From contig NC_090616.1 in the NCBI RefSeq assembly GCF_004359215.1, positions 1,775,976-1,839,975 on the forward strand: a DNA stretch of 64,000 bases. Direction: 5' to 3'. This DNA is from Bremia lactucae. Its lineage: Eukaryota > Oomycota > Peronosporomycetes > Peronosporales > Peronosporaceae. Positions within the stretch are counted from its first letter, which is position 1. The number at the start of each line of letters is the position of its first letter. Positions 54,178 to 64,000 of this stretch are shown here, in pieces. The translations under genes and the position numbers were made by a program. The notes under the pieces were generated by a model, which had not been told where the DNA came from, did not search any database, and was given only the letters and a program-made list of their open reading frames with translations.

Positions 54178-55269
54178 CTACTGACCCCGACCGTATTTTG
54201 GCGGTCCGCCTCGCTGTTGCGATTTCGCAACAACGTCGGACCCGTGACCGTTGCCTTTTTTGGCATTTACTCCATAATTCCGCTCAGTACCACTCGGTGC
54301 TGGGCGTTGGACACTACACTCATGAGCGTAGTGTCCTAACTTTTGGTAGTGATTGCATTTCTGCAATCGCTTGTTGCTCGAAAAGCGAGGTTTCTCGCTT
54401 TCGACATAAGAGAGATCCATAGGTTCTGGACCTCCAAGCTCGTGTCGTCTTGGAGGACGATATGATGATGAACTAGCTTGAGCCTGTCTCAAGCTTAGTC
54501 CTCCTGCTCCGCAACGGATATTGCATCTTCAAGCGTAACCATTTCCAAGCAGAACAGGTGGGTCCTTACGGGACCATCCGTAAGACCTTGCATGAACACC
54601 GTAATCAACGTGTGTGCATGAACCGGGTTGTTAGTGATACAACTCGCCAAGAGTCGTAAGTGCTGGGCATAAGCGTGAACTTCCCGTTTGCTTGCTTGAG
54701 TTTCAGAAGCTCTAATCGAGCTCTGAACTTAGCCCTAGGAGATTCAAACGTCTGTTTGAGCCGGGCTTTAAAAAGCTCTAGCGACCCAAGACATATGGGT
54801 CGCGCAACTTGAGGCCTAGTGCCTAAGTTTTGGCACGACCACCAATTTTGACTGAGCAAATGCGACTTGAGTTTGCTCGTCGACGATGTGACGAGCCCTT
54901 ATGGCATCGTCCAACTCGACAAACCATCTTAAAAGGGAGTCTTCTTCGACTACACTATACTTTAAGATGTCAATTTTAAAGGTTTCCGGACGATGCGTGT
55001 GCGTCATCCCAGGTACAGGGGTCTGTACCTGCTGCGACCTTAACAGTTCTGCCTGTTGAGACTTGCAGGTTAAGCAAGGCTATCTTCTCCTTCGCCTCGT
55101 CAAGTTCATGTTGTATAAACTTGGCGATGGCTGAATGGAGGGCATCTCTGTCCAACCCGGACACCATGGCTAAGATGGCATCATTCCCTACGGTCGAACT
55201 CATTCGTTCGACCGCACTCATTTCTATGTCGCTTAAAAAGGAGTGGCTATCACGCGAAACGTGATGCAT
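54178..55269 (-). pseudogene. Gyp2-H gag with zinc knuckle (broken)
   Basis: N-terminal helix region at 54976-55269 (SDIEMSAVERMSSTVGNDAI), capsid pieces at 54816-55007 and 54605-54859, then NHYQKLGHYAHEC at about 54330-54370, a knuckle with the second Cys replaced by Tyr. Basic tail GRGQ. Confidence 0.82.
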
Positions 55270-55345
55270 ATTTCCATTGTCATCTTACATAACCATGTTA
55301 GATGATAGAATTGTGGTCCTTGGACGGACTACAAAGTCTACCAGG

Positions 55346-55565
55346 TGTAACGGGGGCACTGCCGACTTGTACTACCTCAGTACAAGTCCACTTCGCACTG
55401 CCTCAAGGCGAGTGGTGCCTCACGTCACATCACGTACACTAGTACGTGCAGAGGAAGATTTTCTTCAAAACACTTGCTTTAAAGAGGGTTACTTAAAATT
55501 TGTATTAATATAACAAAGTTCTTATGTTTTTATCTACTTAATACTAGCTTATTTTATACGAATTA
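55346..55565 (-). repeat. Gyp2-H 5' LTR, truncated
   Basis: It begins at the inner end TGTAACGGGGGCACTGCCGA like the complete LTR and is lost after TACTAGC. A TGGTAGACTTTGTAG sequence, two bases in from the LTR on the minus strand (55327-55343), starts with TGG as primer sites do. Confidence 0.8.
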
Positions 55566-56425
55566 CCACACTACGTCAATAGGTTACAGCTGAAGCGTTT
55601 CCAGATCTTTTACCCTTCCCTCCCCCGTCAGACTGGAGACAGCGAGTGTCAACAACCGTTGTCATTTTTGTTTGAGGTCTGGGTAAAAAAATTACGTAAT
55701 GGTTGTGTTTCCGACAACTTTGTCCCACCGCTCCTAGTTATTTATTAAGTTACTTAGTGTACGGCCTGCGATAGCCACACTCCTAATGAAAAAAAGGTCG
55801 AGCTTAATCCGAGCCCAGCGTATTTAGGTTAAAGACTAATTTCGTCGGGCATCCAGAACGTGGTGTCGTATTTGCTCTAATTGTGTTACGATGCATGACA
55901 CCGATCCTAGACCCTAACCACGTAAGAAAAAACGCTGAATGAGCAACGAGAGCAATAAGTTCTCAACGAGGAGGAAGCTTGTCGCCGTTTTAAAATGCAA
56001 AGCTTACCGAAAGTACGTCTTCACACCGCTTAGTGGAAGACGCATCCGGAAGGTTGCAGGCCAATCTTTGGCAACGTGGATCTCTAATTCGGTGACGAGG
56101 TCGCCGAATTAGATCGCTACACGCGACGCCCTCCATGAGACTAACCTCATTTCACAGATCATGTCGCCACCTTACTATGTAAAGCATCTGCGAGATCAAG
56201 CACTATCCTCGAAGAGGAATGTTCAAATGATTTAGTAACCAAAAAAATCGAGCCCGAGAACAAGAGTGTGCTGGTTCGATGGGTTCATCAAGCCTGACTC
56301 CTTAAACGATATGACCTCTTTAAGACACTGCAGGCGCCGCTGACGTTCGTCTTAAACGAGAACTTCACTTTAATTTTGCGAAATTGGAGGCCAAAGCCAA
56401 TTAAGCGACGCAAGTCGGCTTAATA
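55566..56425. other. Intergenic DNA, no gene seen
   Basis: Low-identity DNA between two Gyp2 fragments. No frame or repeat that I can assign. Confidence 0.5.
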
Positions 56426-58150
56426 CGATGCCCACTTGTTGGTGCATCGTGACACTCATACATGATGCGCAAGCGCAAATCATTGTGAGTTGGGACGACG
56501 ACACGTGGAGTGTCGCCGGCAACGGCTGTGTAGTACAGTAAGCAGTTGCGTGATATGTATCGATCCGTTGACGATCGATGTTAACGCCGGTAAATCCATA
56601 AAATATTTATTGGATGGATTCATCAGATGATTCATTCAATGCAAAAGGTCTTTATATTTTGTGTAGGCTTTTTTTATGTCATCAGTCAAAGTTGATGACG
56701 GAACAATCGAAATGAGTATTGCAATAGTGGGATTATTTTCACTGTTGGAGTGCGCAGCCAGCTCGAAATTGATTCGGTGTGATAACACATCAGCGGCGAC
56801 ATTAAATTTGTCCTGATTTAAATTTCACAAAGAAAATTATACTCCGGGAATAAGGATAGCCACCACTTTATTCTTTGCGAGAGGTGTGGGCTGTTTATGG
56901 CCGTACGTAATGACGCATGGTTCGTATATACGATGAACGGTCTATCCCCGAGGAGATAGACTCTAAATTAAGCCAGTGCATAATTTACAACAAGGAGGTC
57001 CTTGTCATGCACTGGGTAATTGCGTTCAGCTGACGTGATTGCTAGCAGACGACGCGCTCCGCGCCGTTTATGTCGTATTGCATCAACGCACAGCCGATTG
57101 CGAAATCGCTGGCGTCACAGACCACATGGAATGATCTGTCATCTGCAATCACCAAGATGGGTGATTGCATCAAGCTTTGCTTAATACCTTCAAAAGAACG
57201 CTGACAATCAGCGTTCCATAACCATTTCTCGTCTTTTTTCGAAGACGAGAGATATGAACTGTTCATCTCGGCATAATTGCGTGAGTACTTGTGAAAGTAC
57301 GCCGCTACCAAGGACTTTTTAAAGTTCTATGTCAACGACTGGAACTGACCAGTCGGTTATTGCCTTGGTCTTTTTGGGATCAGGGCGCACGCTGTGTTTC
57401 CGACGTTGTACCCAAGAAGTGGTATTTCGTTTGCAGCAAATATACACTTCTTGAGGTTTGCATATAACTTATGCTTTCGCATAAGTGTAAGAACCTGACG
57501 AACGTAAGTTTTTATGAACTTCCACGATCGTCTTTCCGTCCATGGCCGGCTAGAGACAAATACATCGTCAAAATAACCGGGCACGAATTTTCGCGCAGGT
57601 CTCAACAGATTTTTACGTATCTGTCGACTGTTGCAGGGGCGCTACTATGCGCCTGTGGTATTATTAATCATTTCCAGAGCATCCCACTAGGAGTGTTCAG
57701 TGCTGTGTACGGGATGTCCCGTTCACGCATAAGGATCTGATAAAATCCATCCATCAGATCCATTAAAGAAAAGATGGAACTCTTAGACATACTATCTATG
57801 ATTACGTCTTTTCTAGGTATCGGCGTTTGAGCCGGCACCGTTGTAGCATTCAGTTTATTGAATGCGAGCACTATCCGACATCCTCGTGTGTATTTTCGCA
57901 CACAGAAGGTCAGAGAGCTATGTGAGGAGGTTGACTCTCTTCCATGGCCCGCTTTAAATTGATCGATAAAGAATTTAACGATCGCAAGTACTTGTTCACG
58001 AGGCAGCGGCCACTGCTTCATGACACAGTATTTCGAGCCCTGTTTGAGCTCGATTTAATGTCAAGTGCCTTATCCTTAAGCAACTCGCATGGAACTGTTT
58101 CAGGGAATACATCCCTGAATTCAATCAAATCCTCATATAAAGGATTTGTC
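56426..58150 (-). pseudogene. Gyp2-E RT, RNase H and integrase start (broken)
   Basis: RT at 57668-58021 (MKQWPLPREQVLAIVKFFID, SLMDLMDGFYQILMRERDIP) and 57357-57605 (YFDDVFVSSR). RNase H region at 57042-57311 (FHVVCDASDFAIGCALMQYD). The integrase zinc region is near 56430-56520. Frameshifts separate the pieces. Confidence 0.85.
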
Positions 58151-58219
58151 TTAAGTGACTGCAGGATAGAGTAGTATATCTCTCAATCCGAGTCACATCG
58201 AGGACACTCAACTTTCGTC

Positions 58220-59480
58220 CACCGATGAGCTGCTGAAAGCCCGTTCGTTTTCAGCAAAAGTTACTGCTGATCGTATATTTGTTACGTATTCGTTCTGGGT
58301 GACGAGTACGCAAATCTGCTTAATTCTATCACTATGTAGATCTCTCTAGAACCGCTTGCGTTCTAGGGTTAGTAATTGATTTATCTCCGAAAATAACTAC
58401 GGAGGCGCGTACAGATTAAGAGTATAAGTGCCTACTTTTGATCTGTCATTAACCAAGACATTCAATGTCTCGATTTCTTCCTGGGATTTATCCACAGGCT
58501 GCCGAGGGATCAAGATGCTGAAGTCTGTCACTTGAGCCTTAACTATTTGAGGAAATTTCTTCTCAAATATGTGGGGACTTATTTCCTCAACATGTTCCGA
58601 CTGTGATTGCGCTATCACAGTCGGGTCCTCTACGGTCGACTCTCTCCTCGATCTTGGATCATCGTGTTGTCCATTTTAGACAACCTGTATCTTCCTTGAA
58701 TGTCGCCCGCTACGAGTATATTCATGTCTCAATCCACTCGACTTATTCGAGTCGTGGACCTTCGGCGCTGCCTGTGCATTCGCACACTCGCCGGCAGCTG
58801 ACTCATCAGGGTGATTAGTAATCACACTGTGGTCGCACTAACGACCATATTACAAGTGAGGCGACCGAACTCATTCGATGTACATCCACACGCTTGTGGA
58901 CACTCCAAGACGTTCATCGGATGGCCATCGGATAAAAAAATGGCAGGCATCTCTACGGATCGATGCTGCCAGCTGTTTCTTTGCTCATATTTTCTGAGCC
59001 AAGGTAAAAACCAAGGATGACATCAAATTTGTCAGCCAAATCCAGTACGACGAAATCATCACGTACTGTAAATCTTCTAACGTGTTGTGAAATTTCACCA
59101 CGCGTTTCTGTTATTGATGCGCCTGTCGCTAGACGCACCGTCATCCTCGTTGAAGGGATGTCGCGCTTAAAATAATTAAGCTTACGACCCTCTAGCGACT
59201 GGCGACGAATAAAGTTATTCGACGCTCCGTAGTCCACTAGGGCTCTAAGTGACAAATCATTTGTCACTTTCAACTTCAAGGTGATGAGGGATACCCCTTT
59301 ATCAGGTGCAAAGACACATAATGATTGTGTGTCTAGAGCAACATTAGTCAAGAAATTTGCAAATTCTCTTGAGGTTGCTGGATCAGTTGTACGTTGCGCC
59401 CCTACTGACCCCGAACGTTTTTTGGCCGTCGGCCTCGTTGTTGTGATTTCGCAACAACATCGGACCCGCGACCGTTGCAT
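58220..59480 (-). pseudogene. Gyp2-E protease and linker
   Basis: The frame 58953-59480 is the most complete Gyp2 protease here: LVDYGASNNFIRRQSLEGRK (active site), TVRLATGASIT, and DKFDVILGFYLGSENMS. The linker at 58220-58950 is broken. Confidence 0.8.
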
Positions 59481-59780
59481 GTTTTGGCATTTAGTCCATA
59501 ATTACGTTCATACCTCTCCGTACTGGGCGTGGGGGCACTACACTCTTGAGATTTGTGTCCCAAATTTTGACAGCAGTTATATTTTTGCAATTGCTTATTG
59601 TTCGAAAAGCGAGATTTCTCGCTTTCGACATTTGGCTGAATGGAGAGCTTCTCTGTCCAACCCGGACAGCACGGCCAAGATGGCATCATTCCCTACGGTC
59701 GAACTCATTCGTTCGACCGCACTCATTTCTAAGTCACTTAGAAAGGAGTGTCTATCAAGCGAAACGTGATGCGTATTTCC
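59402..59780 (-). pseudogene. Gyp2-E gag with capsid deleted
   Basis: The helix region of Gag (NDAILA-like, near 59660-59690) is joined directly to the zinc-knuckle region (VESEKSRFSNNKQL, CCQNLGHKSQEC). The join is at about 59633. About 0.7 kb present in copy C is missing. Confidence 0.8.
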
Positions 59781-59850
59781 ATTGTCATCTTACATGTCCA
59801 TGTCAGATGATAGAATTGTGATCCTTGGACGGACTACAAAGTCTACCAGG

Positions 59851-60302
59851 TGTAACGGGGGCACTGCCGACTTGTACTACCTCAGTACAAGTCCACTTCG
59901 CACAGCTTCAGTGCGAGTGGTGCCTCACGTCACTTCACGTACACTAGCACGTGCAGAGGGAGACTGGGAGACTCTTTTTAAAACACTTGCTTTAAGGAAA
60001 ATGAAAAGTAAACTGTGATTAATATAATTAAGCTCTTCTGTTTGTGTCTTTTTAAGACTACCTTAACTTTATACTAATAGATAACATGTAATAAAGTCTT
60101 ATCTATCTATCTCTTTGCGCGCGTCCAGCGCTGACTGGACCGCAGAGCAAGTAGATATAATGGCCTATATCTACCAATGGATAAGCTTTCCGAATATCAT
60201 TACGTAAAGTAATATTCTCTCCAAATATTCTCTACCTTTTAGATAATATATTAATTCACAACCTTAAAGTGTTAATTATATGTAACGATACACCCCGTTA
60301 CA
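59851..60302 (-). repeat. Complete Gyp2 LTR, 452 bp
   Basis: Inner end TGTAACGGGG at 59851 and outer end CCCCGTTACA at 60302 form perfect 6-bp terminal inverted repeats TGTAAC/GTTACA. TGGTAGACTTTGTAG lies two bases inside (minus strand) as a candidate primer-binding site. This is the reference LTR used for the other Gyp2 copies. Confidence 0.9.
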
Positions 60303-60671
60303 TCGAATCAATGGAATATAAACCTGATTAGAAAGCTAGAACTAGATATCCATCTCGCACGTTGACTTTAGTGCTAACAGGTCGTCAAGGCTTCGTCAAA
60401 GCACTTGATCACTCTTTGTGTTGATGTGTTCCTCTTATTTTTACAATTGAAAGGTTCTCGATGCTTTATACTTTGGAATTTTGTCCGACAAACTCAAAAG
60501 TGTATTAATGCGCTTTGGGTCTTTTAAGAAATCTTGAAATATCGGCTTTGAATTCTTAAACTTAATGCAGAAAAAAACGAAATAAATCCGGATTTTATCG
60601 CAAAAGCTATCGGTCTCGCGGATTCAACTGTAGCCATTTCGATATCTGCTGACCATCATTCTTTCACTATC
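60303..60671. other. Upstream region of the SWSAP1-like gene
   Basis: AT-rich, no gene; presumably contains the promoter. The Gyp2 LTR ends 370 bp before the start codon. Confidence 0.6.
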
Positions 60672-61614
60672 ATGCCACACCTCGAGGATTTTTTTTCGCA
60701 TCGAGACGGATCGAGCTTATGTGTTGGCTCACGCGGTAAAGACGATAAAACGCTTAATAATTCGCATGGTGATGGCAATTTGGCTGATAGCGGAGTGTTA
60801 TACCTTCATGGGCCCGAAGCATCGGGTCAGACGTCGCTACTGCTGCAATTTGGCTTCACGCAGGTCCGAGCCGGTAGAAACGTAGTGCTTATTATATGCG
60901 GAGACGCAGGTGCGTCTCAGCAGCGTACGGTGTCAGATATTGTGCCGCTAAGCGCGTGCTCTAAATGCCAACGTCCCGTCCAGACTGGAGAGGATCCTGG
61001 CATCTGGAGCCGCATTCGCATCAAGTACACTCGTTCAATACCATTTTGTGAATTATTTTTATAAAAGTTATGCATTTTTTGTACATGTACATGTAGGTAT
61101 CTTCACAATAGTGTCAAGTTACAGCATTTTCTATGTTCGCTGCATGTAATTGATAACGAGACGTCTGTCTTACTAATTGATCGCTTTGAACTGTTCTTTG
61201 AGAGCCAAAGGTATGGCTACACACTTTTCGTGATTACAAAATGAATCCATATTGTTACTTCAATTATGCAGAGACATGGGAAAGGTGTACCAGACCTTGG
61301 CATTCTTATTCGAAACGAAAGAGTACATGAAGATGGCTACTGGGGTCGGAATGACTTTTGTTACGGGAAGTACGGATGCATTCTTACTCAGAGGTCGCGC
61401 TTTATTGCGACGATGGTGTCGATTCGTAGAAATTCTATCTCCGAGTGAACACGTGCCTGAGTTTATTCTACGTGAAGAGGTGGAAAATGGTATTGCCAAC
61501 GAAAAAGATATGGCCAGAATCCAAATTAAGTACGAATTTGCACCTCCAGATACCGATAGTGCGGGAACTTTTCAGCTCGTAGGTATTGAGAGACGTTTTT
61601 TTTTGAAGCCATAA
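60672..61614 (+). CDS. SWSAP1: RecA-fold ATPase similar to SWSAP1
   Basis: Three exons by my reading: 60672-61024, 61097-61210, 61272-61614 (269 residues; introns 72 and 61 nt; donors GTACAC and GTATGG, acceptors TGTAG and TGCAG; phases join). Order of features: Walker A region LYLHGPEASGQTSLLLQFG (about residues 42-60), a CSKCQRP pair of cysteines, then IRIKYLHNSVKLQHFLCSLH and SVLLIDRFELFFE with a Walker B pattern. This order matches vertebrate SWSAP1, the RAD51-paralogue-like partner of SWS1 in homologous recombination. The Walker A Lys is Gln. It could be another divergent RAD51 paralogue. Confidence 0.65.
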
Positions 61615-61695
61615 TCAGTGATCGTTCGAAATAAATAGGTCAGATAGTATTATATATCCGTGCATTCTACGCTTGTCATAGTGATGATATCTCTA

Positions 61696-63086
61696 CTACT
61701 GGTTACACGCTCCTGTGGCGTCTTCTATTCGAGTGGTAGTTGTTTCAAATGTCGTAATCAATGGCGTTGCTACTGCCGCCAGAGGCAGTAATCCAGCTTT
61801 TCCACTGCATTGTTCGATAACCACTTCTTTTGCGGGAGAAGCCAATGGCGTATTGGTCGCCGAGACAGGATCGTGGCGACTTTTGATCCATCCACTAGTC
61901 CGTACAGTCTTGAGCTGTTCGTACAGAAAAAAAAAACCGTCACTTGTCCGTACAAATTCTCAAAGTATGGTGTATCGTACCTCAATAATTCGTTGTTTCA
62001 CGTCATTTGGAAGCTCGCAGTGCTCGTGAATTCGAAGGAGAACGGCAAAGTATTCATCCATTGTTCGTCTAGAGGCTGGACTAGAGCCATCGAGCAAGTC
62101 TCCAACCTACAAGACATCGTACAAGAATGAGCAAAGGGAGAGACCTTCAAGATCAAGTTTTTCCGTACCCGACTCAATAAGTCGCACGCAGCCATAATGA
62201 TCTCTGCTTGTGGCTTCACTTCATCGTCAAGCATCATGGCTACACTCACGTGCATAATGTTTTCCGTAAGTAATTGTCGTCGAAAGAGCTCGCCAATAAA
62301 GGGCACGTTCTGGAGCATGCAATGTCGTCGCCACGAATGGTGCGCCAAGGGATGGCCGTCCATAGATTGACTCCCAGGCTCTTCAAGAAGCGATTCATAG
62401 CACTTTGTCAAGAGTATTCGTCGAAAATTTATCGTCTTGGCTCCATTTTTAAATTCTGGCGTTACTTCCGCCATCCCGGAGCACAATTTGGCATACAAAT
62501 CGCTAGACCAATAAACAATTAACATGAGAAAATAAGGTCATCGTTTGCGTTCCAAGGCAACAAATACATTACCTTGACTGAGGTTCCGCAATAGCATGGT
62601 CGAAAAGCAGCCCTATTATCTCTTGAAGGGTCTGTGCGCAGCTCATTGGGATGCCCACAAACACTTTTAAAATCACGTCCATTGTCTCCGTCGTGACAGT
62701 ATCCAACAATCTATTGCCCATTATCCATTCGTCTTGTTAGAATTATAAATCTTTTTTTTTTCTTAAAAAATATATACGTACGTAGCCATTTGGCGCTTGG
62801 CGAAAATGGCTTCTTCTACGGGATTCACCGGCTCGATCATTGGAGTGGAGCCATTTGCAAGAGTCGCAGCGGGCGGGCCCGTATAAAGTCCCATGTTCAT
62901 GGCCGTAGCGTATTCGGACGGGTTAAAGTAACAGACTAAAGACGCATCGTACGACATGGCGTCGTGCTGGCGACTCTTGTCTTTCTTTGGATTTCTTCCT
63001 TTAAGGTCCCCCAGGACGGCATCTGCTCCAATTGTATCGGCCCACGTAAAGTCTTCGGGCATCATTTCATACAGTGGTTGAAACTN
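61696..63086 (-). CDS. eIF4G-type protein, MIF4G domain (5' end in gap)
   Basis: Five visible exons, read right to left: 62782-63086 (cut by the gap), 62573-62710, 62169-62502, 61981-62106 and 61696-61914; introns of 71, 70, 62 and 66 nt, all GT-AG with phases that join. The MIF4G core is clear: TLLDTVTTETMDVILKVF, IIGLLFDHAIAEPQ, DLYAKLCSGMAEVTPEF, VPFIGELFRRQLLTENIMH, then PASRRTMDEYFAVLLRIHEH. This domain binds eIF4A and eIF3 during cap-dependent initiation. The protein ends about 65 codons after MIF4G, without a visible MA3 or W2 domain, so it resembles short isoforms. It converges with the SWSAP1-like gene, stops 81 bp apart. Confidence 0.85.
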
Positions 63087-63827
63087 NNNNNNNNNNNNNN
63101 NNNNNNNNNNNNNNNNNNNNNNNNNNNNNNNNNNNNNNNNNNNNNNNNNNNNNNNNNNNNNNNNNNNNNNNNNNNNNNNNNNNNNNNNNNNNNNNNNNNN
63201 NNNNNNNNNNNNNNNNNNNNNNNNNNNNNNNNNNNNNNNNNNNNNNNNNNNNNNNNNNNNNNNNNNNNNNNNNNNNNNNNNNNNNNNNNNNNNNNNNNNN
63301 NNNNNNNNNNNNNNNNNNNNNNNNNNNNNNNNNNNNNNNNNNNNNNNNNNNNNNNNNNNNNNNNNNNNNNNNNNNNNNNNNNNNNNNNNNNNNNNNNNNN
63401 NNNNNNNNNNNNNNNNNNNNNNNNNNNNNNNNNNNNNNNNNNNNNNNNNNNNNNNNNNNNNNNNNNNNNNNNNNNNNNNNNNNNNNNNNNNNNNNNNNNN
63501 NNNNNNNNNNNNNNNNNNNNNNNNNNNNNNNNNNNNNNNNNNNNNNNNNNNNNNNNNNNNNNNNNNNNNNNNNNNNNNNNNNNNNNNNNNNNNNNNNNNN
63601 NNNNNNNNNNNNNNNNNNNNNNNNNNNNNNNNNNNNNNNNNNNNNNNNNNNNNNNNNNNNNNNNNNNNNNNNNNNNNNNNNNNNNNNNNNNNNNNNNNNN
63701 NNNNNNNNNNNNNNNNNNNNNNNNNNNNNNNNNNNNNNNNNNNNNNNNNNNNNNNNNNNNNNNNNNNNNNNNNNNNNNNNNNNNNNNNNNNNNNNNNNNN
63801 NNNNNNNNNNNNNNNNNNNNNNNNNNN
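63087..63827. other. Assembly gap (741 N)
   Basis: It interrupts the eIF4G-type gene. Sequence to its right repeats sequence already present to its left. Confidence 0.99.
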
Positions 63828-64000
63828 GCAGCCATAATGATCTCTGCTTGTGGCTTCACTTCATCGTCAAGCATCATGGCTACACTCACGTGCATAATGT
63901 TTTCCGTAAGTAATTGTCGTCGAAAGAGCTCGCCAATAAAGGGCACGTTCTGGAGCATGCAATGTCGTCGCCACGAATGGTGCGCCAAGGGATGGCCGTC
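63828..64000 (-). repeat. Exact repeat of 62188-62360 (MIF4G exon)
   Basis: All 173 bases to the window end are identical to part of the third visible exon of the eIF4G-type gene, in the same orientation. It is either a very recent tandem duplicate or unmerged overlapping contigs. Confidence 0.95.

Larger units (their letters stand above)
53880..55565 (-). mobile_element. Gyp2 element H, 5' part only
   Basis: LTR (partial), primer-site region, gag, zinc knuckle and the start of protease on the minus strand, ending within protease at about 53900. pol is absent. Confidence 0.85.
56426..60302 (-). mobile_element. Gyp2 element E, 3'-truncated and gag-deleted
   Basis: Complete 5' LTR at right, then a shortened gag, protease, linker, RT, RNase H and the first part of integrase (zinc region, CACGATGCACCAACAAGTGG on minus), where it ends. 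Most of capsid is deleted. Confidence 0.87.

Noticed and set aside
61715..62130. Plus-strand frames over the eIF4G-type gene
   Set aside because: They run across exons and introns of a well-supported minus-strand gene.
62145..62190. Apparent frameshift within the MIF4G domain
   Set aside because: A 62-nt intron (62107-62168, GTACGG...TTGTAG) joins the exons in phase and restores the family pattern, so no lesion is needed.

Overview
The window looks like oomycete nuclear DNA, most likely Peronosporaceae (Phytophthora or a downy mildew). This is inferred from sequence character alone: host genes with introns of 61-83 nt and GTACG/GTGAG/GTATG donors, dense and decayed Ty3/Gypsy chromovirus elements, and secreted lipases of bacterial type. 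Host genes occupy only about a quarter of the sequence; retroelement debris fills most of the rest. Three runs of N are assembly gaps.

Layout. 1-13845: two Gypsy elements of one family (here Gyp1), both on the minus strand, in tandem and sharing the middle LTR. 13846-15509: non-coding DNA with an old solo LTR. 15130-28372: a lipase cluster built as a large inverted duplication. Each arm (about 5 kb) carries a convergent pair of lipase genes, and the spacer holds a third, gap-truncated copy of one unit plus an inverted-repeat element resembling a MITE. Three lipases are intact (477 aa each), one is cut by a gap and one is a pseudogene. 28375-40400: a Gyp2 element (minus) and a Gyp3 element (plus) whose RT-RNase H block is inverted relative to its gag, protease and integrase. 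40421-40557: a near-perfect foldback.

40707-44383 is a conserved host island: F-actin capping protein beta (minus) and RNA polymerase I subunit A49 (plus, two introns) diverge from a 137-bp promoter, followed by a Ser-rich single-pass membrane protein (minus). 45677-60302 returns to retroelement mosaic (Gyp2, scrambled Gyp1, Gyp3 LTR), ending in a complete 452-bp Gyp2 LTR. 60672-64000 holds a RecA-fold ATPase resembling SWSAP1 (plus, two introns) convergent with an eIF4G-type MIF4G gene (minus, five visible exons). That gene runs into a gap, beyond which 173 bp of it recur exactly.

The most unusual signal is a recurrent antisense reading frame in two different chromovirus families (Gyp1 and Gyp2). 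It starts about 110 bp inside the 3' LTR, runs opposite to pol, and ends in a coiled coil that overlaps the integrase tail. No copy of the antisense frame is intact, so it is a hypothesis, but the two Gyp1 copies carry different lesions, as expected if a coding frame decayed independently.
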